Notes: generated by a model from the letters alone, not told the origin. DNA of 64,000 nt from Rugosimonospora acidiphila (GCF_039543385.1 NZ_BAABJQ010000027.1:51437-115436); one strand, 5' to 3'. Positions 35,584 through 44,952 are shown, counted from the first letter of the stretch. Numbers and translations: made by a program.

Positions 35584-36683
35584 TAGAGGTTCCTTAGGAA
35601 GTCGCCGTAGAACAGGCCGAGCGCCACCGTCACCCCGATGCCCGCGATGATCCAGAACCGGATCACGATATTGACCTCACTCCAGCCAGCGAGCTCGAAG
35701 TGATGGTGCAGCGGCGACATCCGGAACACCCGTTTGCCGGTCGTCCGGAACGAGATGATCTGGATGATCAGCGACATCGTGATGATGACGAACAGCAGGC
35801 CCATGACCAGCAGCAGCAGCTCGGTACGGGTGGCGATGGCCAGGCCGCCGATCAGCCCGCCCAGCGCCATGGACCCAGTGTCTCCCATGAAGATCCGGGC
35901 CGGGGACGCATTCCACCACAGGAATCCCAACAGGGCCCCGGCCGCGGCCCCGGCGATCAGCCCGATCTCCAGCGGATCTCGGACCTGATAGCAGTACGAG
36001 GGAGTGAAGCCGGGCGCGGTGGGGTCGGCGCACCAGTGCCGGTACTGCCAGAACGCGATCAGCATGTACCCGCCGATCACCATCACCGAGGCGCCGGTGG
36101 CCAGGCCGTCCAGGCCGTCGGTGAGGTTCACGCCGTTGGTGGTGGACATGATCACCGCCACGAACAGCACGACAGCGGCGACCTTGCCGATGTTGGCCGC
36201 GTGGATGTCCCGCACGAACGAGATGTCGGTACTGGCCACCGTCTGCCCGTTGGTCGCCGGGAAGTACAGCGCGACGATGCCGAACACGGCGCCGACGATC
36301 ACCTGCAGGATCAGCTTGCCGCGCTTGTTCAGCCCGAGGCTGTTGCGCTTGCGCACCTTCAGGAAGTCGTCGATGAAGCCGATGCCGCCGCAGAACACCA
36401 TCAGGCCGAGCAGCACCAGACCGGTAACGGTCGGCCTGGGCGGCACGATCTGCTTGTCCGGCAGCGTCTTGAGCACCAGATGGCCGGCGAAGTACGCGAC
36501 CACCGTGGCGATGATGAACACCACGCCGCCCATGGTCGGCGTGCCGCGCTTGCCCGAGTGGGACACATTGATGTCCCGGATCGGTTGAGCCGCTTTGAGT
36601 TTGGTGAATCCCCTGATGGCGAACGGCGTCCCGAACAGGGACAGCACGAAGGCCACGCAGGCCGCCACGATGACGGACCTCAC
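35580..36683 (-). CDS. mraY: Phospho-MurNAc-pentapeptide translocase
   Basis: The 367-aa membrane enzyme with ten helices makes lipid I from UDP-MurNAc-pentapeptide and undecaprenyl phosphate. The Asp pair is in GFIDDFLKVRKRNSLGL. NLTDGLDGLA, FMGDTGSMALGG and MSPLHHHFELAGWSE are the catalytic signatures. GTG 36683 overlaps the murF stop by 4 bp. Confidence 0.97.
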   Translation of the reverse strand: MRSVIVAACVAFVLSLFGTPFAIRGFTKLKAAQPIRDINVSHSGKRGTPTMGGVVFIIATVVAYFAGHLVLKTLPDKQIVPPRPTVTGLVLLGLMVFCGGIGFIDDFLKVRKRNSLGLNKRGKLILQVIVGAVFGIVALYFPATNGQTVASTDISFVRDIHAANIGKVAAVVLFVAVIMSTTNGVNLTDGLDGLATGASVMVIGGYMLIAFWQYRHWCADPTAPGFTPSYCYQVRDPLEIGLIAGAAAGALLGFLWWNASPARIFMGDTGSMALGGLIGGLAIATRTELLLLVMGLLFVIITMSLIIQIISFRTTGKRVFRMSPLHHHFELAGWSEVNIVIRFWIIAGIGVTVALGLFYGDFLRNLY

Positions 36684-38122
36684 GAGAGGCTCTCCGCGTG
36701 GTCCGGCTCCTCCGGGGCACGCAGCGCGTCCGCGACCGCCCAGGTGCGGTACCGCGAGCCCTTCACGAGTACGACGTCGCCAGCGCGCAGCTCGTCGCGC
36801 AGCAGCGCGACGGCGGCGTCCTGATCGGTCACCTGCACCGACTTCCCTCCCCAATTCGCCACCGCGACCGCTCCGTCGTGGATCGGCGCGGCCTGCTGGT
36901 CGACCACGATCAGTAGATCGACGCCCAGCTCGGCGGCCAGGCGCCCGACCTCCTCGTGGCCGGACCGCTCGTACTCGCCCATCTCGGCCATGTAGCCCAG
37001 CACCGCGATGCCCCGCGCGGCGGCCCCGTCCGCCCGCTCGGCGTCGCCGCGCCTGCCACGCACCATGTCGATCAGCGCCCGGAGCGCCGCCGAGGTCGAG
37101 GCCGGATTGGCGTTGTACGAATCGTCAATGACCGTGACATCGTCGGCACGATCGAAAACATCCATCCTTCGGGTGGACACCAGCCGCAGTTCGCCGAGCC
37201 ACTCGGCGACATCGGCCGTCGACGCACCCAGCTCGCGGGCGACCGCCGCCGCCGCCAGCGTGTTCGCGACCTGATGGCGGCCGGTGACCCCGAGCCGCAC
37301 GGGCGCGCCGCCCTCCGGCGTGACCAGGGTGTACGAGGCGCGCCCCCGGTCGTCGAGGCGGACGTCCTCGGCCCGCAGCCGCGCCTGCTCCGACTCGCCG
37401 ACGAGCACCACCCGGGCCGAGGTACGGGCCGCCATGGCCGCCACCCGGGGATCGTCCGCGTTGAGCACCGCGAGCCCGTCCGGCTCCAGCGCCTCGACCA
37501 GTTCGCCCTTGGCGACCGCTATCTGGTCCTGGGAACCGAACTCGCCGATGTGCGCCACGCCGACGTTGAGTACCACGCCGACGTTCGGCGGTGCCGCCTG
37601 CGTCAGGTACCGGATGTGCCCGATCCCGCGGGCGCCCATCTCCAGCACCAGGTACCGGGTGCCCGCATCCGCCTTGAGCACCGTGTACGGGTGGCCCAGC
37701 TCGTTGTTGAACGAGCCGGCCGGCGCCACGGTCGGGCCCAGCCGCGCGGTCAGCTGCGCGATCAGGTCCTTGGTGGTGGTCTTGCCGGACGAGCCGGTCA
37801 GGCCCACGATCGTCAGCTCGGGCAGCCGGTCCACCACCGCCCGGGCCAGGGCGGCCATCGCGGCCAGCGGATCGGACACGATCACCATCGGCACGCCGGG
37901 CAACTCGCGGGTGCCGAGCACCGCGGTGGCGCCCGCGGCCATCGCGGTGGGGGCGAAGTCGTGCCCGTCCGCCTTCTCCCCGAGGAACGCCACGAACAGT
38001 CCGCCGGCGCCGATCTCACGGGAGTCGAACTCCACCGTGCCGGTCACCGTCGCCGCCGGGTCGGCCCCGGCCAGCCGGCCGGAGACCGCGGCCGCGATCT
38101 CGTCGAGCCTCATCGGGATCAT
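36680..38122 (-). CDS. murF: UDP-MurNAc-tripeptide-D-Ala-D-Ala ligase
   Basis: The 480-aa Mur ligase adds D-Ala-D-Ala. It has the P-loop GLTGSSGKTTTKDLIA, then NNELGHPYTVLKA, LEMGARGIGHI, NVGVAHIGEFGS and DDSYNANPAS. RRMDVFDRADDVTVID precedes the last domain. ATG 38122 overlaps murE by 4 bp. The position between murE and mraY is standard. Confidence 0.96.
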   Translation of the reverse strand: MIPMRLDEIAAAVSGRLAGADPAATVTGTVEFDSREIGAGGLFVAFLGEKADGHDFAPTAMAAGATAVLGTRELPGVPMVIVSDPLAAMAALARAVVDRLPELTIVGLTGSSGKTTTKDLIAQLTARLGPTVAPAGSFNNELGHPYTVLKADAGTRYLVLEMGARGIGHIRYLTQAAPPNVGVVLNVGVAHIGEFGSQDQIAVAKGELVEALEPDGLAVLNADDPRVAAMAARTSARVVLVGESEQARLRAEDVRLDDRGRASYTLVTPEGGAPVRLGVTGRHQVANTLAAAAVARELGASTADVAEWLGELRLVSTRRMDVFDRADDVTVIDDSYNANPASTSAALRALIDMVRGRRGDAERADGAAARGIAVLGYMAEMGEYERSGHEEVGRLAAELGVDLLIVVDQQAAPIHDGAVAVANWGGKSVQVTDQDAAVALLRDELRAGDVVLVKGSRYRTWAVADALRAPEEPDHAESLS

Positions 38123-39708
38123 CGTGCCTCCTGACTCCGGCCGCCGTCGCGTGCCGCCTCTCCCCCGGGCCCGGAACCGTCCTGGCCGGGCTGCCCGGAT
38201 TCGTCGCCGAACCGTTCGGTCAGCGCCCGCGCGAGCTCGATCCGGTCGTCGAACGGGTGTACCTCGCCGTCGACCTCCTGACCCCGCTCGTGGCCCTTAC
38301 CCAGCAGCGCCACGACATCACCGGGCTCGGCGCGAGCGACCGCCTCGGCGATGGCCTGGCGCCGGCCGGGCACCTCGATCACCCGCGCGCCGGGCACCGC
38401 CTCGGCGCCCCGCAGCACCTCGGCGCGGATCAGGGCCGGGTCCTCCGTACGCGGGTTGTCGTCGGTGACCAGTACGAGATCGGCGCCCTCGGCCGCGGCC
38501 CGACCCATGATCGGCCGCTTGCCCCGGTCCCGGTCTCCCCCGGCACCGATCACGCAGATGAGCCGTCCGGCGTCCGGGTGCCGGAGAGCGGCCAGGGCGG
38601 CCACTATCGCGTCCGGCTTGTGCGCGTAGTCGACCACCCCGACCACCGGGCCGGGCGCGGCGACCCGCTCGAGCCGCCCCGGTACGCCCGGGCAGGCCGC
38701 GATGCCGATCGCGGCGACCTCGGCCGCCACCCCGGCGGCGACCAGGCTGCCCAGCGCCAGCAGCGCGTTGGCCACGTTGTGCCGGCCGGGCAGGGACACC
38801 GCGCCGTCGACCTCCGTGCCGCCCGGCCCGTGTGCCCGAAACCGCTGCCCGAAGCCCGAGGACTCGATCCCGGTGGCCCGCCAGGTCGCGGCCGGGTCGC
38901 CGGCCGCCGAATAGGTGATCGTGGACGGGCGCAGCAGGGGCCGCAGCGCCTCCTCGTCCAGGTTGATCACCTCGTACTGGCAGCGCCCGTCGAACAGCAT
39001 CGCCTTGGCCTGGAAGTACTCCTCGATCGTGGCGTGGAAGTCGAGGTGATCGGTGCCGAAGTTGGTGTACCCGCCCACCGTGAACGCGGTGCCCTCCACC
39101 CGGCCCAGGGCCAGCGCGTGGCTGGACACCTCCATCACCACAGCGGCGATCCCCCGCTCCACCGCGACGGCGAACAGCGCCTGCAGGTCACCGGCCTCCG
39201 GAGTGGTCCGCTCGGAGTCGATCACGAAGTCGCCCAGCCGGGTCTCCACCGTGCCGATCAGGCCGGTGGACAGGCCGGCGGCCCGCAGCCCGGACTCGAT
39301 CAGGTACGCGGTGGAGGTCTTGCCCGCGGTACCTGTGATCCCGATCACGGTCAGCTTCTCGGTCGGCCGGTCATAGATCTCGGCGGCGACCCGGCCGAGC
39401 AGCGCCCGGGGCTCCGGCACGATCAGCGCCGGCAGGCCCGCCCGCTCGGCGGCCTCGACACCGGCCGGATCGGTGAACACCGCCACCGCGCCGGCCTCGG
39501 CCGCCGCCGGCACGAACCGGGCGCCGTGCACCTTCGTGCCCGGCAGCGCGGCGAACAGGTCACCGGGCCGCACCGCGTCGCTGGCGTGGGTGACTCCGCT
39601 GACCAGGGTGCCGGGGTCGGCCGCCCCGCCGATCTCCGCGGCGAGCAGGTCGGCGAGGTCGGTGAGCGGGCGCGGGGGCACCGTGCGGGGACGCGGATAG
39701 CCGGGCAC
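38119..39708 (-). CDS. murE: UDP-MurNAc-L-Ala-D-Glu-meso-DAP ligase
   Basis: The 529-aa Mur ligase adds the third residue. Motifs are GITGTAGKTSTAYLIESGL, TTPEAGDLQALFA, EVSSHALALGRV, TNFGTDHLDFH and the DNPR box TDDNPRTEDP, which favours meso-diaminopimelate. GTG 39708 (VPGYPRPRTVPPRPL) follows GGTAGGG. GTG 39759, 7 nt after the ftsI stop, would add 17 residues. The C-terminus is Gly-rich. Confidence 0.95.
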   Translation of the reverse strand: MPGYPRPRTVPPRPLTDLADLLAAEIGGAADPGTLVSGVTHASDAVRPGDLFAALPGTKVHGARFVPAAAEAGAVAVFTDPAGVEAAERAGLPALIVPEPRALLGRVAAEIYDRPTEKLTVIGITGTAGKTSTAYLIESGLRAAGLSTGLIGTVETRLGDFVIDSERTTPEAGDLQALFAVAVERGIAAVVMEVSSHALALGRVEGTAFTVGGYTNFGTDHLDFHATIEEYFQAKAMLFDGRCQYEVINLDEEALRPLLRPSTITYSAAGDPAATWRATGIESSGFGQRFRAHGPGGTEVDGAVSLPGRHNVANALLALGSLVAAGVAAEVAAIGIAACPGVPGRLERVAAPGPVVGVVDYAHKPDAIVAALAALRHPDAGRLICVIGAGGDRDRGKRPIMGRAAAEGADLVLVTDDNPRTEDPALIRAEVLRGAEAVPGARVIEVPGRRQAIAEAVARAEPGDVVALLGKGHERGQEVDGEVHPFDDRIELARALTERFGDESGQPGQDGSGPGGEAARDGGRSQEAR

Positions 39709-39765
39709 GGCGTCAGACCCTACCCGCCCCGGGTGAGCGGTGAGCGCAGGGCGGTACACGTCGCG

Positions 39766-42159
39766 TCATTGGGTCAAAGTGAACGTCGGCACCGCGGTAC
39801 CGGTCGGCGCCACCCCGTAATGCTGGAGCGTGAACGACATCAGCTGCTGGAACGTCGGCGCGGACACGTCTTCGCTGCCCACGCCGTTGGTGGGGCTGTG
39901 CGCGAACACCGCGATCACGTACTGGGGCGCGTCCGCGGGTGCCATGCCGATGAACGAGGCCACCTCGCCGGGCGCGTACGACCCGTCCTTCACCAGGCCA
40001 CCGGTGCCGGTCTTGCCGGCCACCCGGTACTGCGGTATCGCCGCCTTGCGCCCGGTCGCACCCTTCGCGGTCACCACCGCCTCCAGATCATGACGTAGTG
40101 TCGCGGCGACCTGCGGAGTCAGCACCTGGTGAGTCTGCGGCGCCGCGGCCGGGTGGCTCTTGCCGTCGGGGGTAATCGTGCCCTTGACGAGGTGCGGCTG
40201 GATATATACCCCATTATTGGCAATTGTCGCGTACACGGCTGCCATCTGCAGCGGAGTGGTCGAAACGCCACGACCAATCGGGATCGAGCCGTAGCTGGAG
40301 CCGCTCCAGTTGGACGGCGGCTGGACCAGGCCCGCTGACTCGCCCGGCATGCCCTCTCCGGTCGGCTTACCCAGCCCGAACTTGAGCTGGTAGTTATACA
40401 GCGTCTGCGGGGACATCTTGTCCGCCACGCTGATCGCGCCCACGTTCGACGAGTAGGCCAGGATGCCCGGCAGAGTGATCTTGGTGCCGCGGGACAGCGG
40501 GGTGGTGTCCGTGTAGGTCACGCCGCCCTTGACGATCGAACTACCCGGGAGCGTGATCGTCGTGTTCGGCTGGATCGCGCCGCTCTGCAGAGCGGCACCC
40601 AGCGTGATCACCTTGTGGATCGAGCCCGGGTCCACCGCGATTTGGGTGTTCGCGTCCAGCCGCTGCGCGGCCGTGGAGTCGCCGGGGTTGTCGGCGTCGT
40701 AGCTGGGGTAGCTGGCCTGCGCCAGCACCTCGCCGGTGTGGACGTCGATGGCCACCGCCGAGCCGAAGTCGGCGTGGTTGGCGTCCATCTCCTTGGTGAG
40801 CACCTGCTGGAACTCGTACTGCAGGTCGCGATCGACGGTCAGCTCCAGGGAACTGCCCGGCTTCGCGAGCGTGGTCTCGTCGTACCCGCCCGGGATGGCC
40901 GCGTCCAGGGAGCCCTGCCCCACCTCGAACGTGCGCTTCCCATCGGTACCGGAGAGCAGGTTGTTGTAGCTCTCCTCCAGCCCGACCCGGCCGGTCAGGC
41001 TGTCCCCGGGCGCGCCGTCGCTGCTGGCGAAGCCGACCAGGTTCGCGGCCAGGTCGTGCCCGGGCACCTCGAACTTCTCGTCGTGCGCCGCGCCAATTCC
41101 CGGCAGGTTGCGGGCCATCACCGCATTGGCGACCGAGACGTCCACGCCCCGGGCCAGGTACTCGAACTCGTCCTTGCTGCCGTCCGCCCGGGTCTTGCGG
41201 CTCAGCTTCGGGATCAGCTCCGAGTTCGGCACGCCGAGCAGGTCGCGCAGCGTGTTCGCGATCGACTGCACGTCCTTGGCCGGGATCTGCGACGGGTCGG
41301 CGAAGACATACTTGGCGTCCACGCCCTGCGCCAGAACCTGGTGGTCGCGGTCGAAGATCGTCCCACGCTGGGCGAACAGCGGCTGGCTGATCAACCGGTC
41401 GTGCAGCCCGGTGAGCGCGTACGAGCGGGCGTCGGTGAGTTGGAGCATGACCAGGCGGCCCGCGATGATCGCGAACAGCACCAGCACGACCGCGGTACCG
41501 GCGCGCAGCCGGCGGCCCGGCTCGGCCAGGCGCGGCGGGCGCTTCGGCTTGCGCACCGGCCGGCGCGGCGTGGGGCCGCGCTTGGTGGCGATCCGGCGCG
41601 TGGTCGGCGGCAGGCTGGCCCGCCGGCGCTGTGCGCCACCCCCCTGCCGAACGGCGCTGCCCTGCCGGACGGTGGTCCCCGTGCCCTGCCGGCCGGTGGT
41701 GCCGGTGCTCTGCCGGCCGGTGGTGCCCTGCCGGCCAGTGGTGCCCTGCCGGCCACGCGTGCTCGCCTGGCGCGTGGTGCTCGCCTGCCGCCCGGCACCG
41801 GCCTGCCGGCCCCCACCGGTGGACCGTCCGTCGGCGGCGCGCTTCGCCGGCCGGGGGCGGGCCGGGCCGTCGTCCACCGGGTCGTTGCGCAGCAGTTCGA
41901 GGGCGGGCCGGAACGGGTCCCGGCCGGCCCCCTCACGTACCGTCCGGCCCCGGGGGGAGTACCTGCGGGCCTCGGAGATGCCACCGCGGCCACCGGCCGA
42001 GCGAGGGGTACCACCGGTGGAGCGGGCGGTACCCGCGCCCGGGGTGTCGCCGGACGACCGGTCGCGCAGCGGCAGCACGTTCGGCTCCGGCGGCTGCCGG
42101 CTCGACTGTCGACGGCCGGACGACTGGCCATGGGGTGGGTCGGTGCGGCGGGACGGCAC
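39766..42159 (-). CDS. ftsI: Septal transpeptidase FtsI/PBP2b-like with long disordered N-terminus
   Basis: The 797-aa class B PBP cross-links septal peptidoglycan. The cytoplasmic N-terminus is about 220 residues, very rich in Arg, Gly, Thr and Gln, with GRQGTT-type repeats at about residues 117-175. The membrane helix is about 221-241. A PBP dimerisation domain follows. The active-site Ser513 is in PGSIHK (SxxK), SSN is at 570-572 and KTG at 716-718. ATG 42159 starts 3 bp after the ftsL stop. Most family members have shorter tails. Confidence 0.95.
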   Translation of the reverse strand: MPSRRTDPPHGQSSGRRQSSRQPPEPNVLPLRDRSSGDTPGAGTARSTGGTPRSAGGRGGISEARRYSPRGRTVREGAGRDPFRPALELLRNDPVDDGPARPRPAKRAADGRSTGGGRQAGAGRQASTTRQASTRGRQGTTGRQGTTGRQSTGTTGRQGTGTTVRQGSAVRQGGGAQRRRASLPPTTRRIATKRGPTPRRPVRKPKRPPRLAEPGRRLRAGTAVVLVLFAIIAGRLVMLQLTDARSYALTGLHDRLISQPLFAQRGTIFDRDHQVLAQGVDAKYVFADPSQIPAKDVQSIANTLRDLLGVPNSELIPKLSRKTRADGSKDEFEYLARGVDVSVANAVMARNLPGIGAAHDEKFEVPGHDLAANLVGFASSDGAPGDSLTGRVGLEESYNNLLSGTDGKRTFEVGQGSLDAAIPGGYDETTLAKPGSSLELTVDRDLQYEFQQVLTKEMDANHADFGSAVAIDVHTGEVLAQASYPSYDADNPGDSTAAQRLDANTQIAVDPGSIHKVITLGAALQSGAIQPNTTITLPGSSIVKGGVTYTDTTPLSRGTKITLPGILAYSSNVGAISVADKMSPQTLYNYQLKFGLGKPTGEGMPGESAGLVQPPSNWSGSSYGSIPIGRGVSTTPLQMAAVYATIANNGVYIQPHLVKGTITPDGKSHPAAAPQTHQVLTPQVAATLRHDLEAVVTAKGATGRKAAIPQYRVAGKTGTGGLVKDGSYAPGEVASFIGMAPADAPQYVIAVFAHSPTNGVGSEDVSAPTFQQLMSFTLQHYGVAPTGTAVPTFTLTQ
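41632..41811 (-). repeat. GRQGTT-type repeats in the FtsI cytoplasmic tail
   Basis: Degenerate 15-18-bp units encode TGRQGT, TGRQST, GRQAG, GRQAST and VRQGS (about residues 117-175). All are in frame. The segment is basic and glycine/threonine-rich, compatible with a disordered tail. Confidence 0.75.
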
Positions 42160-42162
42160 GGC

Positions 42163-42744
42163 TCAGTGCCCCGCCCCGCTGGTGGACAGCGCCTGGCCGG
42201 TGCCGGCCTGCTGGGCGGTGGGGTTCGGCATCCCGTTGGCCGGCTGCGGCATGCCGATCACGGTGCCGTTGGGCAGGGTGATGTACGCCGGCTGGCCGGC
42301 GCTGACCATGCCCTGAGCGTGGGCCAGGGCGGCCAGGTTGGTCGGCGACGAGTCGTCCGCCAGCTGCTCGTTGAGCTGCTGCTCCTGCTCGTCCAAGGTG
42401 TTCTGCTGGTCCTGCAGGTGAGAGAGCCGGAAGGCGTTCTCGTTGATCTTCGTGTTGAGCACCAGGATGCCCAGCACCCCGGCCACCACCACGACGAGCA
42501 CGAGCGCCACGAACGGCGCCCGGGGCGCGCTCACCGGCACCGGCGGCGCCACCCTCAGCCGGCCGCGCTCCCCGGCGCGCTTGGTCGACGCCGGTGCCGG
42601 CGCGTTCACCGGCGCCAGGGCGGTGGCCCCCTGGGTCGCGTACTGCCTGCTCTGTGTGCCGGCCCGCCGGTCGCCCGGTGGACCCCCTCGATCCGTCTTA
42701 CGTGCTGGGCTGCGACGGGTGGTCGTCGCGGTCGACTCCCTCAT
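42163..42744 (-). CDS. ftsL: FtsL-like bitopic division protein
   Basis: The 193-aa protein has a basic cytoplasmic N-terminus of about 75 residues, one helix (PFVALVLVVVVAGVLGILVLN), then a short coiled coil (NAFRLSHLQDQQNTLDEQEQQLNEQL) of FtsL/DivIC type. A Gly/Pro/Gln-rich tail follows. Assignment rests on architecture and position between rsmH and ftsI, since FtsL sequences diverge strongly. ATG 42744 overlaps the rsmH stop (ATGA). Confidence 0.85.
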   Translation of the reverse strand: MRESTATTTRRSPARKTDRGGPPGDRRAGTQSRQYATQGATALAPVNAPAPASTKRAGERGRLRVAPPVPVSAPRAPFVALVLVVVVAGVLGILVLNTKINENAFRLSHLQDQQNTLDEQEQQLNEQLADDSSPTNLAALAHAQGMVSAGQPAYITLPNGTVIGMPQPANGMPNPTAQQAGTGQALSTSGAGH

Positions 42745-43856
42745 GGCCCCTCCCCCTGCTCGGTTTCCCTCTGGTTGGCCTGGTTGGCCGGCCGCGCGAG
42801 ACCCCCACGCACGGCCGGTTGGTGCAGTGCCTTGACCGGTGTTCTCTTACGTTCGTCAATACGCTCGGCCGCCCGCAGCCGCACCGAGGCCGAGCGCGGG
42901 TTGGCTGCCACCTCCTCGGTGCTGGGCAGCTCCGCCCCCCGGGTCAGCAGCCGCAGCCGCGGGCCGGTGCCGGGCAGTTCGACCGGCAGATCCACCGGGC
43001 CGGTGGACCGCGCCCGCTCCGCCATCGACTGCTTGGTGATCCGGTCCTCCAGCGAGTGGTAGGACATCACCGCCATCCGGCCGCCGATCGCCAGGCGGTC
43101 CAGCGCGGCGGGCAGCGCCCTGCGCAGCACGTCCAGCTCCCCGTTGACCTCGATGCGCAGCGCCTGGAAGGTGCGCTTGGCCGGGTGCCCGCCGGTGCGC
43201 CGGGCCGGCGCCGGAATCGAGTCCCGGACCAGCTCGGCGAGGCGGGCGCTGGACGTGATCCGGCCCCGCCCCCGCTCCCTGACGATCGCCGAGGCGATCC
43301 GGGGTGCGAACTTCTCCTCGCCGTACACCCGCAGGACGCGGGCGAGGTCACCGGCCTCGTAGGTGTTGATCACCTCTTCGGCGGTGATCCCGGTGGTCGG
43401 ATCCATCCGCATGTCCAGGGGTGCGTCCTGGGCGTAGGCGAAGCCCCGCTCGGCCTCGTCCAGTTGCATGGACGAGACTCCGAGATCGAACAGCGCCCCG
43501 TCGAGCTCGGGCAGCCCCAGGTCGTCGAGCACCTCGGGCAACTCGTCATACACGGCGTGCACCAGGTGCGTCCGCCCGGCATACCGGGTCAGCCGCCCGC
43601 CTGAGATCCGCAGCGCCGCCGAATCCCGGTCCAGCCCGACCAGTACCAGATGGGGATGCCTCTCGAGCACCGCCTCGGCGTGCCCACCCAGCCCGAGGGT
43701 GGCGTCGAGGTGCACCGCGTCCCGGCCGGAGCGGCCGGGCGCGTCGAGGGCCGGGGCGAGCAGCTCGAGACAGCGTTCGAGGAGCACGGGAACGTGCTTG
43801 CTCGGCTCCTCGCGGGCCGGCCCGCCCAGGCGCCCATCCGGGCGCAGTCCCCCCAT
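42741..43856 (-). CDS. rsmH: 16S rRNA m4C1402 methyltransferase RsmH
   Basis: The 371-aa SAM-dependent methyltransferase (MraW) has HVPVLLERCLELL, DATLGLGGHAEAVL, GLDRDSAAL, DGALFDLGVSSMQLD, KRTFQALRIEVNGEL and YHSLEDRITKQ. ATG 43856 (MGGLRPDG) follows an AGGGGG SD. A longer frame to 43937 exists without an SD. It follows mraZ by 205 bp, in which nothing specific was seen. Confidence 0.96.
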   Translation of the reverse strand: MGGLRPDGRLGGPAREEPSKHVPVLLERCLELLAPALDAPGRSGRDAVHLDATLGLGGHAEAVLERHPHLVLVGLDRDSAALRISGGRLTRYAGRTHLVHAVYDELPEVLDDLGLPELDGALFDLGVSSMQLDEAERGFAYAQDAPLDMRMDPTTGITAEEVINTYEAGDLARVLRVYGEEKFAPRIASAIVRERGRGRITSSARLAELVRDSIPAPARRTGGHPAKRTFQALRIEVNGELDVLRRALPAALDRLAIGGRMAVMSYHSLEDRITKQSMAERARSTGPVDLPVELPGTGPRLRLLTRGAELPSTEEVAANPRSASVRLRAAERIDERKRTPVKALHQPAVRGGLARPANQANQRETEQGEGP

Positions 43857-44061
43857 TGCCGACCCCCTGTCGAGCTTTTCGTGGCCACCGTGTAGGTTCG
43901 CCACGCCCCCGGGCCGTACGGCGTGATTCGCGGTCACTCCGCACGACGTTTCCGCAGCGCCGTACCGTCAGATCCCCATCCGCTCTACCCACCTGGCGCC
44001 GGGGAAGTGACGTCAGGAAGGCGAGCGGCTGGAGATCTCGCGGTACGGCGGCGGAACATCG

Positions 44062-44493
44062 CTACAGCCCGCCGGGTAGCACCCCCTCCTCGATGCCAGC
44101 GAAGTCCTCTTCACTCTCGGCGAGGTAGCTTTCCCACGACTGTTTGTCCCAGATCTCGACCCGGCTGCTCGCTCCGATCACCACGAGCTCGCGGCTCAGC
44201 CCGGCGTACTCCCGCAGGTGACCGGGGATGGTGACCCGGCCCTGCTTGTCGGGCACTTCGTCGTGTGCGCTGGCGAAGAACACCCGGCTGTAGGCCCGGG
44301 CGGCCTTGTGAGTCATCGGCTGGTCCCGCAACTGGCCCGCGATCCGCTGGAACTCCGGCATCGGGAACACATACAGACAGCGCTCCTGCCCCTTAGTGAT
44401 CACGACACCTCCCGCCAGCTCGTCCCGAAACTTGGCGGGGAGGATCAACCGGCCCTTTTCATCCAGGCGCGGAGTATGGGTGCCTAAAAACAC
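44062..44493 (-). CDS. mraZ: Transcriptional regulator MraZ
   Basis: The 143-aa protein has two SpoVT/AbrB-like domains (FLGTHTPRLDEKGRLILPAKFRDEL and DEVPDKQGRVTIPGHLREYAGLSRELVVIGA), each with the DxKGR/PDKQGR motif. MraZ binds repeats in its own promoter and controls the dcw operon. GTG 44493 follows GGGGGTGGG. In-frame sequence upstream to 44676 runs through the promoter and was not used. Confidence 0.96.
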   Translation of the reverse strand: MFLGTHTPRLDEKGRLILPAKFRDELAGGVVITKGQERCLYVFPMPEFQRIAGQLRDQPMTHKAARAYSRVFFASAHDEVPDKQGRVTIPGHLREYAGLSRELVVIGASSRVEIWDKQSWESYLAESEEDFAGIEEGVLPGGL

Positions 44494-44540
44494 GGCCCAC
44501 CCCCTGACGCCCGACCCCCCGGGACCGGCCGAACCTCCCA

Positions 44541-44580
44541 GCCCTGCCAGTGCGCCCCACTGTACTCCACTTCCCTCCAC
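44541..44580 (-). promoter_or_regulatory. MraZ boxes: four 10-bp direct repeats
   Basis: On the minus strand four consecutive decamers read GTGGAGGGAA (44571-44580), GTGGAGTACA (44561-44570), GTGGGGCGCA (44551-44560) and CTGGCAGGGC (44541-44550). MraZ is known to bind TGGG-type repeats at 10-bp spacing. They overlap the spacer, the -10 and the transcription start, so binding would block transcription. Confidence 0.8.
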
Positions 44581-44586
44581 CGTCAA
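44559..44586 (-). promoter_or_regulatory. mraZ / dcw cluster promoter
   Basis: TTGACG (44581-44586) and TACAGT (44559-44564) on the minus strand are 16 bp apart, about 65 bp before the mraZ GTG. The MraZ boxes overlap it. Confidence 0.75.
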
Positions 44587-44939
44587 CGAAAAAATCGCCG
44601 TGTCGGCGCGGCGCGAGCGCCCAAATGAGCAGCTCAGAGCCGGTGGATTCCGGTGGAGGGCGGGAGCCCTCGGCATTCTTGATCAGCTATCCGACACGCT
44701 CAGACCCAGCCCCGGAATGCCTACAAAACGTTCACTCGGGCATGACCCTCCGCTATCGGAGGGGCGGCCGGGGAGGGAGGTGGAGGGCGCCGGAAGCCGC
44801 CGGTGGAGGAGGGATGCGGGAGAGCGGGTGAACCGGTGCGGACGGCTCACCGCCCTCGGCCACCGTGGCCCGACGGCAACGCGCCGTAGGGCAACCAGCG
44901 TTCGGGGTTGGACTGGCATTATCGGGCAGGCGGTTCCGA

Positions 44940-44945
44940 TACGCT
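44940..44945 (+). promoter_or_regulatory. -10 element of murT-gatD, leaderless
   Basis: TACGCT ends 7 nt before GTG 44953. There is no SD. The -35 is unclear. This supports GTG 44953 over the upstream ATG 44908. Confidence 0.55.
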
Positions 44946-44952
44946 TGCCCGC

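Larger units (their letters stand above)
44494..44952. other. 459-bp divergent region between mraZ and murT
   Basis: The left 100 bp hold the mraZ promoter and MraZ boxes. The right end holds the murT -10 element TACGCT (44940-44945). Between about 44590 and 44930 is purine-rich sequence (for example ggggagggaggtggagg near 44772) with further GTGGAGG-like words but no supported gene. These could be extra weak MraZ sites. Confidence 0.6.

Noticed and set aside
40615..43062. 815-codon plus-strand frame across ftsI-rsmH
   Set aside because: It is a shadow of ftsI, ftsL and rsmH, all of which have clear family motifs and overlapping starts.
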